Positions 31,821-42,930 of a stretch of DNA of 64,000 nucleotides are shown one piece after another. The notes under the pieces were generated by a model. That model made no database searches and had not been told where the DNA came from. It saw only the letters and a program-made list of their open reading frames with translations. Within the stretch, counting starts at the first letter, position 1. Each line of letters starts with the position of its first letter. This DNA is from Aphanomyces cochlioides (Eukaryota > Oomycota > Saprolegniomycetes > Saprolegniales > Verrucalvaceae). The translations under genes and the position numbers were made by a program. Where the stretch lies: NCBI GenBank assembly GCA_019828595.1, contig JAHQRK010000017.1:868001-932000 (forward strand), written 5' to 3'.

Positions 31821-32135
31821 TTAGTATTGGTGGCCAGAAGACTTCTTCTTTTCACCCAATTCGAAGTGCTTGGTACGCTTGATTGGCAATTGCTTCTTGG
31901 TCTTGCATTCCTTGCATTCCATACGCAAGGTAATCTTCTTGGTGGTCTTGGCCTTCTTGTGGAAGACGGGCTTGGTTTGACCACCGAAACCTTGTTGCTT
32001 GCGGTTGTAACGGCGAGCACCTTGCGCGTACTTGGAGGCCTTACCAGCCTTGTACTGGGTCACCTTGTGCGTGGTGTGCTTGCGGCACTTCTTACCCGCG
32101 CAAAACGTACGGCGTTCTTTAGGGATGTTCACCAT
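31821..32135 (-). CDS. RPL44: 60S ribosomal protein eL42 (L36a/L44)
   Basis: A 104-residue protein with the whole family pattern: [32 protein letters not shown], a [20 protein letters not shown] stretch, then [20 protein letters not shown]. Four cysteines form the zinc-ribbon pair. It sits in the large ribosomal subunit near the E site. Length equals that of other eukaryotic eL42 proteins. Intronless in coding sequence. A pair of CCAAT boxes lies about 200 bases upstream. Confidence 0.97.
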   Translation of the reverse strand: MVNIPKERRTFCAGKKCRKHTTHKVTQYKAGKASKYAQGARRYNRKQQGFGGQTKPVFHKKAKTTKKITLRMECKECKTKKQLPIKRTKHFELGEKKKSSGHQY

Positions 32136-32329
32136 TGTCTACACCATACACGCCATGAGCTCTGTCTGTTCATCTGTCTCTTTGCTGCTTTCTCTCATGC
32201 CTAAACATCATCACCATGCATCATCGTACCTCGGCGGATTCCTTGCGAAAAGTCCAATAATGCGATTCCCCCCACCACCAAACGATAATTTGCCATTCAC
32301 TATAGACCACCCACCTCGTATTGGATTTC

Positions 32330-32373
32330 ATAGCCAATCAAAATCCATCAAATTTTAATTTTAGCCAATCCGA
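32330..32373 (-). promoter_or_regulatory. Paired CCAAT boxes upstream of eL42
   Basis: ATAGCCAATCAAAATCC and TTTTAGCCAATCCG lie 30 bases apart. The same arrangement with a similar T/A-rich spacer occurs at 9244-9290 and, inverted, at 37168-37200. Confidence 0.5.
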
Positions 32374-32379
32374 AGATGT

Positions 32380-33253
32380 CAAATATCCGGATGATATTCT
32401 CCATATCCGGATGATCCGAGCCATTTTTGTTGGCGCGCGACTTCCTGGTCTTGCCTTGGAAAGGACATGCCGATGCCTGTGCCCATCCGCGCGCGTTTTG
32501 AATAAGAGGTCTCGTGGAATCAATGCACAGATTACTAAAAGGAACTATCATCCTTCTTGCACTAAAGGTGGGCGCACGTCGGGTCCGGGTCTGACACAAA
32601 AGCGTCGTTATCTTCGTCAAAGCTCATCGCTTGTTGTACCTTAAACAAGCAACGAGATGTTAGTGAAGCTGCATTGCCTGAGATGGAGTCACTCATGGAT
32701 CGTTGCTCAAGAGGAAGGCAAAGAACTCTGAGTAATCATTCTCGATCGATAAGCCGCAAATAAGGTTGTCTGCGAACGATGTGAGATTGGCCATGATGAA
32801 GACTGTGAAGAAGGTTCTTGAAGCTGAAAGAAGAACAACCAAAGATATCTGTTGGGTACATGACTTAGTGGCGAGAGGGAGCGAGTTTTACTACATGGTT
32901 GCTTTGTTCGTTTGGTAATTGATCATTGGGTTCGTCTGCCTGGCTCTTGTCGAGAACCTTGAAGAAAGAACCAAAAGCGATGTGTGACCTCAAATTACAC
33001 CATGTGGCTGCCAGTCCACACAAAGGGCATGAAGAGAATGAAGTGATTTGGAGACTTTACCAAGATTCCACTCTGTCGGACGTCTCAGAGTTGAAGAATT
33101 TTCAACTGATGAGCCTTCCCCATTGATTCAGACGATTGAGCTTGCAATGTTATCCAGAGATTTCATGATCCAAGTGTCGAACATGGTCTGTCTGTCGAAA
33201 ATCTTTGAGTAACTGAAAGCGCAAGTGTCTCCGAAAATAGCCATTTGGTAAGG
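32380..33253. other. Intergenic stretch
   Basis: About 0.9 kb upstream of the four-PH-domain gene. Short frames only, and no recognisable gene. It may include the 5' leader of that gene. Confidence 0.4.
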
Positions 33254-36043
33254 ATGCACTCGCATCATGACTTCACCTGTGGCTTCCTCTTGAAGGGAGT
33301 TCCCCCTGCCAAGGCGAGAACACCGTTCAATGGGAAGCTCACTCGTATCTTCTGTGTTTTGATCACTTCCCGACTCGACTTTTATACCAAGGATCCACGT
33401 CCATCTTTTGATGCTGCGATTGATGGCTCTTATATGTTTGACAAAAAGACCAAAATCGCCGACTGCGGCGATTTGTACTCGGGTTTGCCACCATATTCGT
33501 TTTCCATTAGGTAAGAATGCTGTTTATCTCTAGATTCAGTTCTCTTTGTAGCACCAACGGCGAGAGTTTGCTGATGGTTGCTAACACACATGATGAAATG
33601 CAACTTTGGTTGGATGCCATTCGTGAATGCATCGAACATCAAGTACATATAGTTCGAGGCACTCTCTTGAAGAAATTCAATCGACGTCCAAAGCAACCGT
33701 GGGCTCCTCGTGAAATTGAGCTTGGCCATGTCTCGCTCACTTACCTTACATCTCGACTTCAGGACAAAGTTCGCAACCATGTCAAGCTCACTAGCCGCTC
33801 GTTTGTGGTTGATCTGGCATCAATGGCTAACCACGACTACGTATTTGGTATTTGCTCCGGCGAAAGCTCTATTACGTTTGCAGCACCGACGGCTGAAGAT
33901 AAAGAGCGGTGGATCCGTGAAATTGAAATTCGCATCGCTCGGCAGCGAATTCATTGGCGATACTTTCAAAAGCCATCCGATCTTGTCGGTGTTGTGGTAA
34001 ATTCGACATGTTTTTCCACCGCGTAATTCCTCGTAGGATGTACGCCTTGCGTCGAACAAGACATGGCGGCGCCGTTTCTGTGAGCTCGAGCGTGGTGTGT
34101 TTGCGATTAAACAAGATGAACGGCGCATTGGCATGGAAGTACACGTTCCCCTGGAACTCATCACATCAGTCCGGTCAGGACCCGACGACATCATTGGTCG
34201 CACCAATGCGTTTGCTATTGAACGTTTTGGTGCGGTCACTTTGTATGTGTCTGCATTTAGCGCCACTGAACACCGCAACTGGCTCACTAAACTCCAGCAA
34301 GGTCGTCGAGACTGGGCTCTACAACCCAATCTGTACATCTTTCCAAATGAAATGCATGCACTAGCTGCCACTGTCGGCTACCGCACTGTCAAGTTGTCTC
34401 CAACTGAAGTTCTCGATGCAATCATGGAGCAGCATCGTCAACGCATATTTGTTGTTGTTCCTACGTCCTGCCAAGACGCTGCTACCTATGTCCCACAAGC
34501 CAGGTTGACCACAACACACTCGATTTAACTCACTCTTTGCCCTAGTGTGCTTGTCAGCGTGAAGGACCCAACGGGCAAACACAGTACCTTTGATGCAATG
34601 TGGCACTGCCTTCGCGTCCACCGAACGTACATCGATCGACCTTTGAAATTAACATTTCGTCTCCCGATCACCAAGGAGGGCCTTCTTCGCGTCAAGACTA
34701 CTGTTCCCGTCAATGTATGCAAATAATTTAAAGTGTGAACTCATTTTTGCTGATAGCAATGGGTCCCCCGAAGATGTGAACTGGCCCATGGATGTTTTTC
34801 TTGGTATGCTCTCCATGGATCCAACAACGAGCGTCCCATTCAGGTCGTACGCCTCCGGGAGAGTTCCGTCACGCTCCTTCGAGACTTGGATTCAGATTAC
34901 AGTGAGATGCCGCACTGTTTTGTGCTCACAACATCGGCGACTCACTTGCGTGTTCTGTTCTCGGCCACCTCTGCCGACGATTGTGTGCTTTGGATGTCCA
35001 TCCTCCAGCTTGAAATTGCGACTTATACTGGCGACACGCACTTTGCCCCAGCATTGCCGACGGCAGCAGAATGTCGTCGAAATGTGATTGTAAAAAATGT
35101 GAAAGTTGTTGCAGAAAAAGTGTACGCCAAGACAGTCCAGAATAATACGCCAGAGAATCCATCTGACGTTCGAGTGGAGATCAAAGAGCCCTCTGAAGAG
35201 TCGAAACGAAGTGACAGCGGGGATGTGGACGACGGAATTTCCATGGAAGACGACGATGACGATGACGAGTATTTGTCTTTCTCGGAAAAATTCCATCGAC
35301 AATGCATTGAAAAACCGATCAAGGCATACCAAAATACAAAACAAGAACTTAGACGACGTGCCACGACATACATTGAGACCAAGCGAGCATCGATCGTTGC
35401 TGCACCACTGTACCAAAGGCTACGCACTGCACAGAGCAAACTCGAACTCCAACTTGCACCAGCCAAAGAAGAATTGGAGCGGATAACTGCCCTCGTCAAG
35501 CAACAAGCTGCCGACACAGCGAGCGAGATACGTTCGCATTTGGTCATTCCAGACCCTGAAACGAGTGACTATTTCAACGGATGCAAGCGATACCTTGGGG
35601 CCACCATCTTGAGCAAATCTGTCCGTCGTATCGAGTTCACTGCACGAAGAAAAGCCCAACGCTTCATCGAGACGGATGCCCTTGTCCAAGCAATGCATAT
35701 TGGAGAAACGACAAAAGAGCCACCAGTTGTCGATGTAAACCGCCAAGCAATGCTTCGACCAGATGCGGCTCGTGATTTCTTTGTGGAACTCACCCAAGGT
35801 CGTGAGTCGACTAGTTTGGAAGCGCTCTTGACACTCATGCGGCAATTGTGTCTGAGTGAAAATGGAAATACCGACAACTTGTCCCCATTTGAAGCGGCAA
35901 TTGAAGCGTTGGAATCTCGTCACGAACTCACGTATGCGATTTCAATTGAAGTGTTCGTCAACGTGGCTACCAAGACAATTCGAGATGTACCAACGATTCA
36001 TGCCATGGAACGTCTCGCCAAGGGAATTCTCATGCTCGTGTAG
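33254..36043 (+). CDS. Multi-PH-domain protein (four pleckstrin-homology domains)
   Basis: Five exons give about 874 residues; introns are 33511-33551, 33997-34036, 34504-34545 and 34715-34756 (40-42 bp each), all in frame. Four PH-like units end in the typical C-terminal tryptophan helix: DEMQLWLDAIREC, AEDKERWIREIE, TEHRNWLTKLQ and ADDCVLWMSILQLE. After them come an acidic stretch (about 35240-35270) and a long helical, coiled-coil-like C-terminus. PH domains bind phosphoinositides or proteins at membranes, so a membrane adaptor role is likely. No kinase or GEF domain is visible. The stop overlaps the 3' end of the convergent PUB-domain gene. Confidence 0.8.
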
Positions 36044-37143
36044 TCGTCTTGCCTTGCAACACAGTCGTTTCGACGTACTCCCGCAGACTTGTTAATGTGT
36101 CAAACCACGCACTCCAGGCATCCATATCTGAAGCCAAATCGGGCTCCTAGAATGGCCAGCATTACCTCAAGGATGCTAGGCAAGACGACCGGCGTACCTC
36201 TAACATGAATACAATTTCATCGTCGCGACTGAGGGGACGGAATCCGATGGCAAGGAGGCATTGCACACCACCGACATGTTGCCCCAAGTCCTTGTGAAAA
36301 TGCTCGTTACTGGCTTTGATGTGTCGAAAGTTGGGATTCTCTGGGGCGGCGCAAATGTTCTTGAGGAGGAGGTAGAGCGTCGTTTGAGCTTGCCGCAACT
36401 GTTTTGCATCTGTGATACTTGTGGCTAGCATTCCAAGTGCAGTTTGCAACCCTTCGAGGCCAATGGGAATGCTTTGATTCAATTGTTCCAACGCAGCTTT
36501 GGCTTCGGCTTCTTTCTTCTCCTTTTCAGCTTGTGCTCGGGCTCTTTCTTCTCGGACAGCTTGAGCAGCTCTGGCCAAAGCTTCTCGTTCTTGTTGTGCA
36601 ATACGTTCAGCTTCTTGCCGTTTGAGTTCGACCACTCGCTTCGCTTCGAGAGCTTGTTGCTCTGCTCTAGCGGCCTCTAGTCGTGCTTGTTCTAAACGCT
36701 GCGCCTCTATAGCTCGTGCCTCTTCAATTCGAGCTTGTTGGTTTTGTAGTGCATTGGTCGCTTTTGGTTCAACCTCATGCGCTGTCGAAGCAATCGTACT
36801 CGCTAGAGCTTGAATCCGTTCATGCAACTCGCGGATCTACCAGGAGATAATCCAGAGAGACAACACTACAGTGATGTACCTTTGTTTGCATTGATGGGCC
36901 GTAGCGTGGTTCATTTGTAATGGGATCTTTCCAGGTGAGCTTCTCAACGAACTTTTGAATCCTCACTTCGAGGTCTGGTTGTGATGCAGACACCGACTGG
37001 AATAGCTCAAGGCTTTGGATATGCCTCTCGTCTTGTTCTTGTAACGTGATACACGTGTCGTGCTCTCCATTGAGGCTCTGGCGAAGGCGTTCAAGCAAGG
37101 CTTCGGCCTCATCCACAGCCGATGTGAGTCTTTTGAGTTCCAT
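36030..37143 (-). CDS. PUB-domain protein with long coiled coil
   Basis: Three exons (37143-36880, 36836-36198, 36146-36030) with introns of 43 and 51 bp give 339 residues. The N-terminal 90 residues are helical. The middle is a highly charged Ala/Glu/Arg coiled coil (about residues 110-215). The C-terminal region matches the PUB fold: TLYLLLKNICAAPENPNFRH, then IKASNEHFHKDLGQHVGGVQ, then CLLAIGF. PUB domains bind the tail of the p97/VCP ATPase, so a role as a p97 adaptor is a reasonable inference. It is divergent from SDS22 with only 102 bases between starts, and its stop at 36030-36032 lies within the last codons of the four-PH gene. Confidence 0.75.
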
Positions 37144-37164
37144 AATGAAAATGAACAAGAGGAA

Positions 37165-37203
37165 CTTCTGATTGGTTAAAAATAATTTTGTCCAATCAAA
37201 ATC
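37165..37203. promoter_or_regulatory. Bidirectional promoter with two inverted CCAAT boxes
   Basis: CTGATTGGTTAA and TTGTCCAATCAAAATC face away from each other in the 102 bp between the PUB gene (minus) and SDS22 (plus), leaving about 20 and 45 bases to each ATG. Confidence 0.55.
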
Positions 37204-37245
37204 GATTTTACAATGTAATTTCATTCATTTTCAAATTCTCCACGC

Positions 37246-38616
37246 ATGGAACAAGCGAATCAATCCGACGCGCTGTCGATCCCAACGCCTCAAGTTGTCG
37301 TGGTTCGAGAAGAAAACCATGCGAATTGCGACCACGAAGAAGGTGAACATAAGCACGATGAAGACGAGCCAAAAGAACTCCAATTGTCTGACTGTATCGA
37401 GCTCGTTCCTGGCATGGAAGTATGCAACGTTGGCGCTCATCGGCAAATCTAACCTCTCGTTTGCAGGAGATTTACCACGTTGGCACGGCTGGGTTGAAAG
37501 CACGCGTGTTAAACGGCATGGACGATATGATTCAACTAAAGGTACGCGATGCTTTATTCGTTTTGCGATGGAAAATGCGCGTAATAGGAAGTTCGCGTTC
37601 GTTCGAATTTGCTGTACAAGATGACTGGCATTGAAAATCTTGTGAACTTGCAACATCTCGAGCTATACGACAATCAAATCAAGAAGATGACAAGCCTTGA
37701 AAACCTTGTGAACTTGAGATATCCTTTTTGCTGTCGCTGTTATACTGATTCCATCTGAAATATGTCGTTTTCTTGACCTTTTCTTACAGTGCTAGACCTC
37801 TCTTTCAACGAAATCCGCTCCATTCCTGATCTCTCTCATTTGACTCAATTGGAGGAATTGTATGTAGCTAACAACAAGCTGACTCATATCACTGGCATCC
37901 AAAACTTGTCCAATTTGAAGAAGCTCGACTTGGGGGCGAATCGAATTCGAGTCATTGAAGGCCTTGACCACCTTACTAGCCTGGAACAGCTCTGGCTTGG
38001 GAAGAACAAAATTACCCAGATCCAGGTCACCTTTCCTTCCCTCTTTATGGGCTCAATTTCCTCTAGGGACTGTCCGCTTTGACCAGCCTCAAAGTCATCA
38101 GCGTTCAGGTACGAATCCAAGCTGGGGGGCGTTCGTATCACCTGAAATCTAGAGCAACCGTTTGGTTTCAATTGAAGGCTTTGAAGCAAACACAAAGCTT
38201 GAGGAAGTTTACTTGAGCCACAACGGCATTGAAGCCCTTGCAAATGTCGCCCATTTGGTACAACTTTATCTTCATCGGCCTTCCATCATATTGCAACTCC
38301 TAGACAAAACTTATCATTTTGGACCTTGGTGCCAACCGCATCAGTCACATTCCCGACATGAGCTCTCTCAGTGTGTTGGAAGATTTGTGGCTCGGGGACA
38401 ACAACGTATCTTCCTTTGACGATCTCCAACACTTGACCTCCAACACAACCTTGGAGACGCTCTATCTTGAGCGCAATCCCATCGCCTCGTAATGCATTGA
38501 CCTCATGCATCTCCTAACTGTGATTTCATCATAGGGACTTTGAATACCGCAAGAAGATTCATACGACGTTGCCATTTGTCAAACAAATCGATGCAACGCC
38601 AGTCCATTCAGGTTAA
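37246..38616 (+). CDS. SDS22: SDS22-like leucine-rich-repeat regulator of protein phosphatase 1
   Basis: Eight exons give 343 residues. Introns: 37420-37466, 37542-37587, 37719-37787, 38026-38066, 38109-38152, 38258-38303 and 38489-38534. After an acidic N-terminus come about eleven 22-residue SDS22-type LRRs, such as LVNLQHLELYDNQIKKM, NLRVLDLSFNEIRSI, NLKKLDLGANRIRVIEGL, SLEQLWLGKNKITQI and LEEVYLSHNGIEAL. The C-terminal LRR cap reads LETLYLERNPIAS followed by DFEYRKKIHTTLPFVKQIDA, the SDS22 ending. SDS22 binds and stabilises PP1 catalytic subunits. Intron 3 is an AT-AC U12-type intron; the rest are GT-AG. Confidence 0.92.
37719..37787 (+). other. U12-type (minor spliceosome) AT-AC intron of SDS22
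   Basis: The intron begins ATATCCTTT, the exact U12 5' splice consensus. It contains TTTCTTGAC matching the U12 branch-site consensus TTCCTTRAC, and ends TTCTTAC, with AC about 11 bases after the branch A. At 69 bp it is longer than most GT-AG introns here. Joining AACTTGAG to AGTGCTAGAC gives NLRVLDLSFN, a perfect LRR. No GT-AG alternative restores the frame. Confidence 0.9.
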
Positions 38617-38775
38617 CCCGACATGTTGCTTCCCCCTTCATCGAAATTGCTATTGTGGTGGTTGTAATGGGCGTCATGATCGACTAGAAGTATGGAAAAT
38701 CGCTCTTTACACAGCTGGCAAAGGAGATTTAGGTTTACACTGACAAACAAAGATCTATCGATTGAGGTAACGACA

Positions 38776-40054
38776 TCATTCTCGGTCCAACACGACAAGA
38801 GCTCGATCTGTCAAAATGGTTTTGGTCGTCCAGTCGTACGTTGCAACAAAAGGGCGATCCATGGCGTCAATATATGCTCGTACGCCAGCTTTGACTTGCG
38901 CCTACATGAAGCCACCTTTTAACATCTAGAGCTCGACGCTGCGGATGTCTTACCACACTCTCTGACACGTAGTAGTACGGCTGGTACGCTGTCACGGGAT
39001 ATGTCTGCATGGATGCTTCAAATGGACAATACGTTCGGTAGTCGGCGTAGTCGTCTCGGCCACCAGCAGGACGACTTGAATTGCAAGCGAATTCAAGCTC
39101 GGCAATGCTCGAAAACAGACCAGCTCCAAATGCCTTGAGATCGCCATTCTATCGGTACATGCCAAATTCGACCGAGATGAAGTATACTGCTGCCAAGCGG
39201 ACAATCTCTTCGTCGGTTGCTCCGAGCGAAGCCAAACCAATCTCATGGGAGAAGTCGGCAAAGTCTTTGTCCTGCACAAACGACGTCAATCATGAAGACC
39301 CCGTCAACGTACGGCAAACATGGGAACGTGGCCCATGATTTCGTGGCAAATGTCTGGCTCTTGGGTGTAGAACGGCACGGAGTGGTGGCGAATGTATTGC
39401 GTGCAGAAGAAGACGCGGAAGGCCAAGCCGTTGAGGAAGTCGCGCGGACTCAAGTACCCCGTGACGGGATGCATCGTGAAACCAGTCGTGGCCTCGAGAA
39501 AGCCAGAGATGTCTCGAAATTGTGGAATCGCCGTCTCGCCGTAGTTGATTTCTCGCTCGAGGAGCGCGATCACGGCGTGGTATTCCTTGCAGGCGTACTT
39601 GAGCCACAGTGGTCGGATCGTGCAATAGATGGTCGCCCAAGTCTGCGTCTCCAAGTCGTTGTAGTCGACGTGGTGGAGTGGTTGGCCTTGGCGGTAGTTG
39701 ACGACCAAATCTCGGAGGACTTTTCGCCTCGCGCAGTAGTGTGGATCATTCAACCCTGGATCATTCGCGTCGAGCTCGACTTCGAGTGCCTACGCCAGGA
39801 CCATCGCATTAGCCTTCATTGTTCCTGACACAAGTGATGATATGGGTTACATTTCTCGCGCAAATGTCCAAATCTTGGATACGTTGGGGGAACCACGGCA
39901 CGGCGACAGGAGCCAGCGAAGGTTCTTGGAGCTCATGAGTTGAAAGCCGGGGGGCTGCCGCAGCCGTCGAGGAAACCAACCGCCGTGGCCATAGTGAGAT
40001 AAAGCGGCTCGAGAAGGTTCGTGACAAGAAAGATCGTTGGAAATGACTCCACAT
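38776..40054 (-). pseudogene. PAH: Phenylalanine-4-hydroxylase-type aromatic amino acid hydroxylase with a premature TAG
   Basis: Four in-frame exons (40054-39851, 39789-39313, 39271-38954, 38901-38776; introns 61, 41 and 52 bp) would give 374 residues. The N-terminus is Arg/Ser-rich (MWSHFQRSFLSRTFSSRF), suggesting mitochondrial import. There is no ACT regulatory domain. The catalytic core is clear: NDPHYCARRKVLRDL, TGFTMHPVTGYLSPRDF, AFRVFFCTQYIRH, and iron ligands in EPDICHEIMGHVPMF and VEFGM. However, codon 268 is TAG (39149-39151 on the plus strand, CTA), directly after VEFGMYR, where homologues have a sense codon. Downstream sequence still encodes the expected NGDLKAFGAGLFSSIAELE and C-terminus. 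It is a recent nonsense allele, a sequence error or a readthrough site. Confidence 0.85.
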
Positions 40055-40109
40055 GCTCGTCTGTCAAAATTGGAAAGTGAACCACATGGCGAGAAGGGCC
40101 ACATGGCCA

Positions 40110-40780
40110 CTCGAATCTACACGATGTCGCTCAAAGTCGATGCCAGACCATCTTGTGCTTGTCACAGAGCGCAGCGACTGACAACTCCATCGAGCTCCTG
40201 TGCACTGTTCAGAGGTCGACAGCTTTTCCCCATCTCATTTTCATGGTTACCTCTAAGAAATGATACCTTGGCAAAGTTGTCAAAAGTACAATCCGACGAG
40301 GGCTTGCAGTCAGAGGTAGAAGACAGGAGACGAGCTTGCGACTGCGTTTCTAGTGGTAGGCAAGGCCCGAGGAGCACGTAGAAGGACCGTGGCTGCTCAA
40401 ACAGACCAGATATGCTACTCGTGGAATCAAGATTACAGGCCGTTCAAACATGAGCATTATTGGACCCCTGCATTTGTGATGCGAGGTGTGGGAACGGATG
40501 ATTCGCAGCAAATCTTGACAGGTGGAGAGAGCCTGTGGTCGTAAATTGTTGTTTATGACGGAGGGGTTTGTTTTGTTTGACATTTGTAACTGGGGAAGTG
40601 TCGGCACCCGTATGGATTCGTTCTAGGCGAGAACGAACCTGCTATGAAAAGCAATCAGGATGATAGGGCGAGATGAGAGCCCAGTAGAAATCCCCACACG
40701 CCGTGACGATGCAAAGAGTTTGCAAATCGTGCTCCACTTGACACCATGTCGTCAAATCGCCATCACCACATCAACAGTGC
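40110..40780. other. Intergenic stretch
   Basis: Between the hydroxylase promoter and the pogo-like element. Only short unconserved frames are visible. Confidence 0.4.
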
Positions 40781-40784
40781 ATTA

Positions 40785-42928
40785 CCGTATATCGTAAGTC
40801 ATTTCGGTGTCAAAACAAAAAAATAACCTCTATATATTGATTATTTCTGTTTACAAAAGATATTATTAAATACAGTATATAAATTCATATGGGGTAAACT
40901 AATTAAAAATACATTGTACTGTTAAATATATTACATACAATGTTTAAGATAATTAATTAATAAGTCGAAAGTTGAAATAAAAGAAATTCACTAACACTTT
41001 GTATGGGAAAAAGGTTTTTTCGATCTTTCAGTTGGCCATAAAATATTCTCATTGGTGGAAATTCTGTAGTCAACCTTTCGAGTTTGCCATTTTCCAAGAT
41101 TCTGCCGATCACAAAGAGCACACAGGCACGATCAAGCAATGATCGTGAAGAGCATGGAATACCTCGAGCGTCAAGACTGGTCACCATGCAGCAAACATTG
41201 AAGACTGGTGGTGGTCCAAGTCAACGACAGAAACGACGAAGGTGGTGCAATAAGAGACTGGTAAGACACTCATCATTATGAATTACAAAGATCTAAACAA
41301 CTATTTCGTAGATCACATCGCCAAAAATGTCGTCCTCGCTTCGAATTTCGGCTCTCATGCTTGCAAGCTCGACAATTGAATCGAACAATTCATCTCCGTC
41401 GTCGTTGTCGTCGACTGACGCCTCCACCACGTCTTCAATGTTTGTGGTAGCGGCAATAATCACTTTTTAAAGCCATTGATGATAGTCTTGGAGCTCAAGT
41501 GATTCCATGCGTCTGACGCCAATTGAACAAGATCAAAACGTGTTGGCGCATGCAGCTTGAAGGCTCCCAAGCTAGAGTTGTGGTTTTGCACTGACTTTTG
41601 CAATTGATGTATCCAATTTTTTCGCATCATTGTTTTGAACGGCTTAATCCATGCAACGTCAGCTGGCTGACAAATCCAAGTAAATCCTGGAGGTACTTTT
41701 TCAAGCATGACATTTAATGAAGCTGCTAATTCCATGACTTTAGGACAAAAGTGAGGAGCAAAATCATCCCATATCAATAGAATTGGTTTGACATTTTTAC
41801 CCTTGCGGTTTTTAAAATGATAATTGATGAACTCGTACGAAATTGCTGAATACCACCAAGCTGTTGGATTGCCATAAAGCTGCGCGATAAACTTGTCTTG
41901 TATTTTGCATATCTCTTTCCATACAACTTTCCCAAAACAGTTTCACTCATCAATATTTTCTTGGACATTCTTTTCGACGGAAAATTTAGTTGTCTCCAAC
42001 ACAATAAACACAGAAATTTTTTCCCCTTTTGAATTCGCAAGTAGCATTGCCGTTGCGCGTTGCTTCTCATGACCACTCGTCCGGATCCACACACGCTATT
42101 CACCAACTGCATTGATTGTCTTTCGTCCTAGATATTCATAATTTACCGCGGTTTGATCGGCATTGTAAATCTCCACAATTTCGTTTTCTTCAACCAATTT
42201 TAGTATCTTGTCACTGAAGGCCTTCAACGTTGCATCGCCTTCTTCGGGTGACTTATTGCCACATCGAGTTTGGCATCTCATTGACAGTTCATGCCGTTTC
42301 ATAAACGACTCAATCCAACGGTCACTTGCCTTAAACTGCTGTGGTAAAAGATTGTTTTCTTTAGCAATCTGTAATGCATATTGTTGTAGCAACGGTTGCA
42401 GATTGGGATACCTTCAAGACGGCGCTCCACAATCCATTCGACAATCCGTCTTTCTGCGGCCATATCGAGCACCGTCGCTTGGCCCAGCTGTCGCGTATTC
42501 ATCATATTCGCAGACGCGGGATTTACAGCTTTTCGTTCAATTGATTCTCGATTTCTGTACCAAGCTTGAATCTTTTTTTTAGTTGACACTTCCCTTGTGC
42601 CTGTGAGTCCTGGGAAGTACTTGGACATTGCATTGGATAGACCAGTGTCGCCGAGACCGTTCGTCATGTACTCTTGCACCACGAGCCACTTGAATGCGTT
42701 AGATGTAAAAGATCGCTTTTATTGCTTTGGTCCTTTGCGTGGTTTGCCCTTTATAGAGGGACGGCCTGAGGCCAGTCGATGGTACTTCCTCATGCGTGAA
42801 CCACGAATTTGACCGAGCGTCCTGAGAGAATTTATTATATTCATTCTGACAAGTATAAAGTGGGCAGAGTTCTCACATGGTATTTTATCACATCGTCGTC
42901 AGACACCGAAATGACTTACGATATACGG
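40785..42928 (-). mobile_element. pogo/Tigger-like element with perfect 27 bp terminal inverted repeats
   Basis: Position 40785 starts CCGTATATCGTAAGTC and continues for 27 bases; 42902-42928 is its exact reverse complement. TA dinucleotides flank both ends (40783-40784, 42929-42930). The element is 2.14 kb long and contains a broken minus-strand transposase. Perfect ends with a damaged gene suggest fairly recent insertion, or mobilisation in trans. Confidence 0.9.
41460..42682 (-). pseudogene. pogo/Tigger-like (DDE_1) transposase, frameshifted
   Basis: Minus-strand pieces in changing frames follow the pogo order. A first helical segment (42682-42300) is followed by a CENP-B-type HTH piece with FKASDRWIESFMKRHELSMR (about 42340-42290). 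Then IVEIYNADQTAVNYEYLG supplies the first catalytic Asp. A later piece (41777-41460) has PILLIWDDFAPH, the second Asp, and VPPGFTWICQPADVAWIKPF, the third. The 41774-42112 stretch between them is shifted. At least two frameshifts prevent a full protein. Confidence 0.8.
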
Positions 42929-42930
42929 TA

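Noticed and set aside
32321..32644. Plus-strand ORF of 107 codons near eL42
   Set aside because: Starts inside the CCAAT promoter region and has no domain; likely chance.
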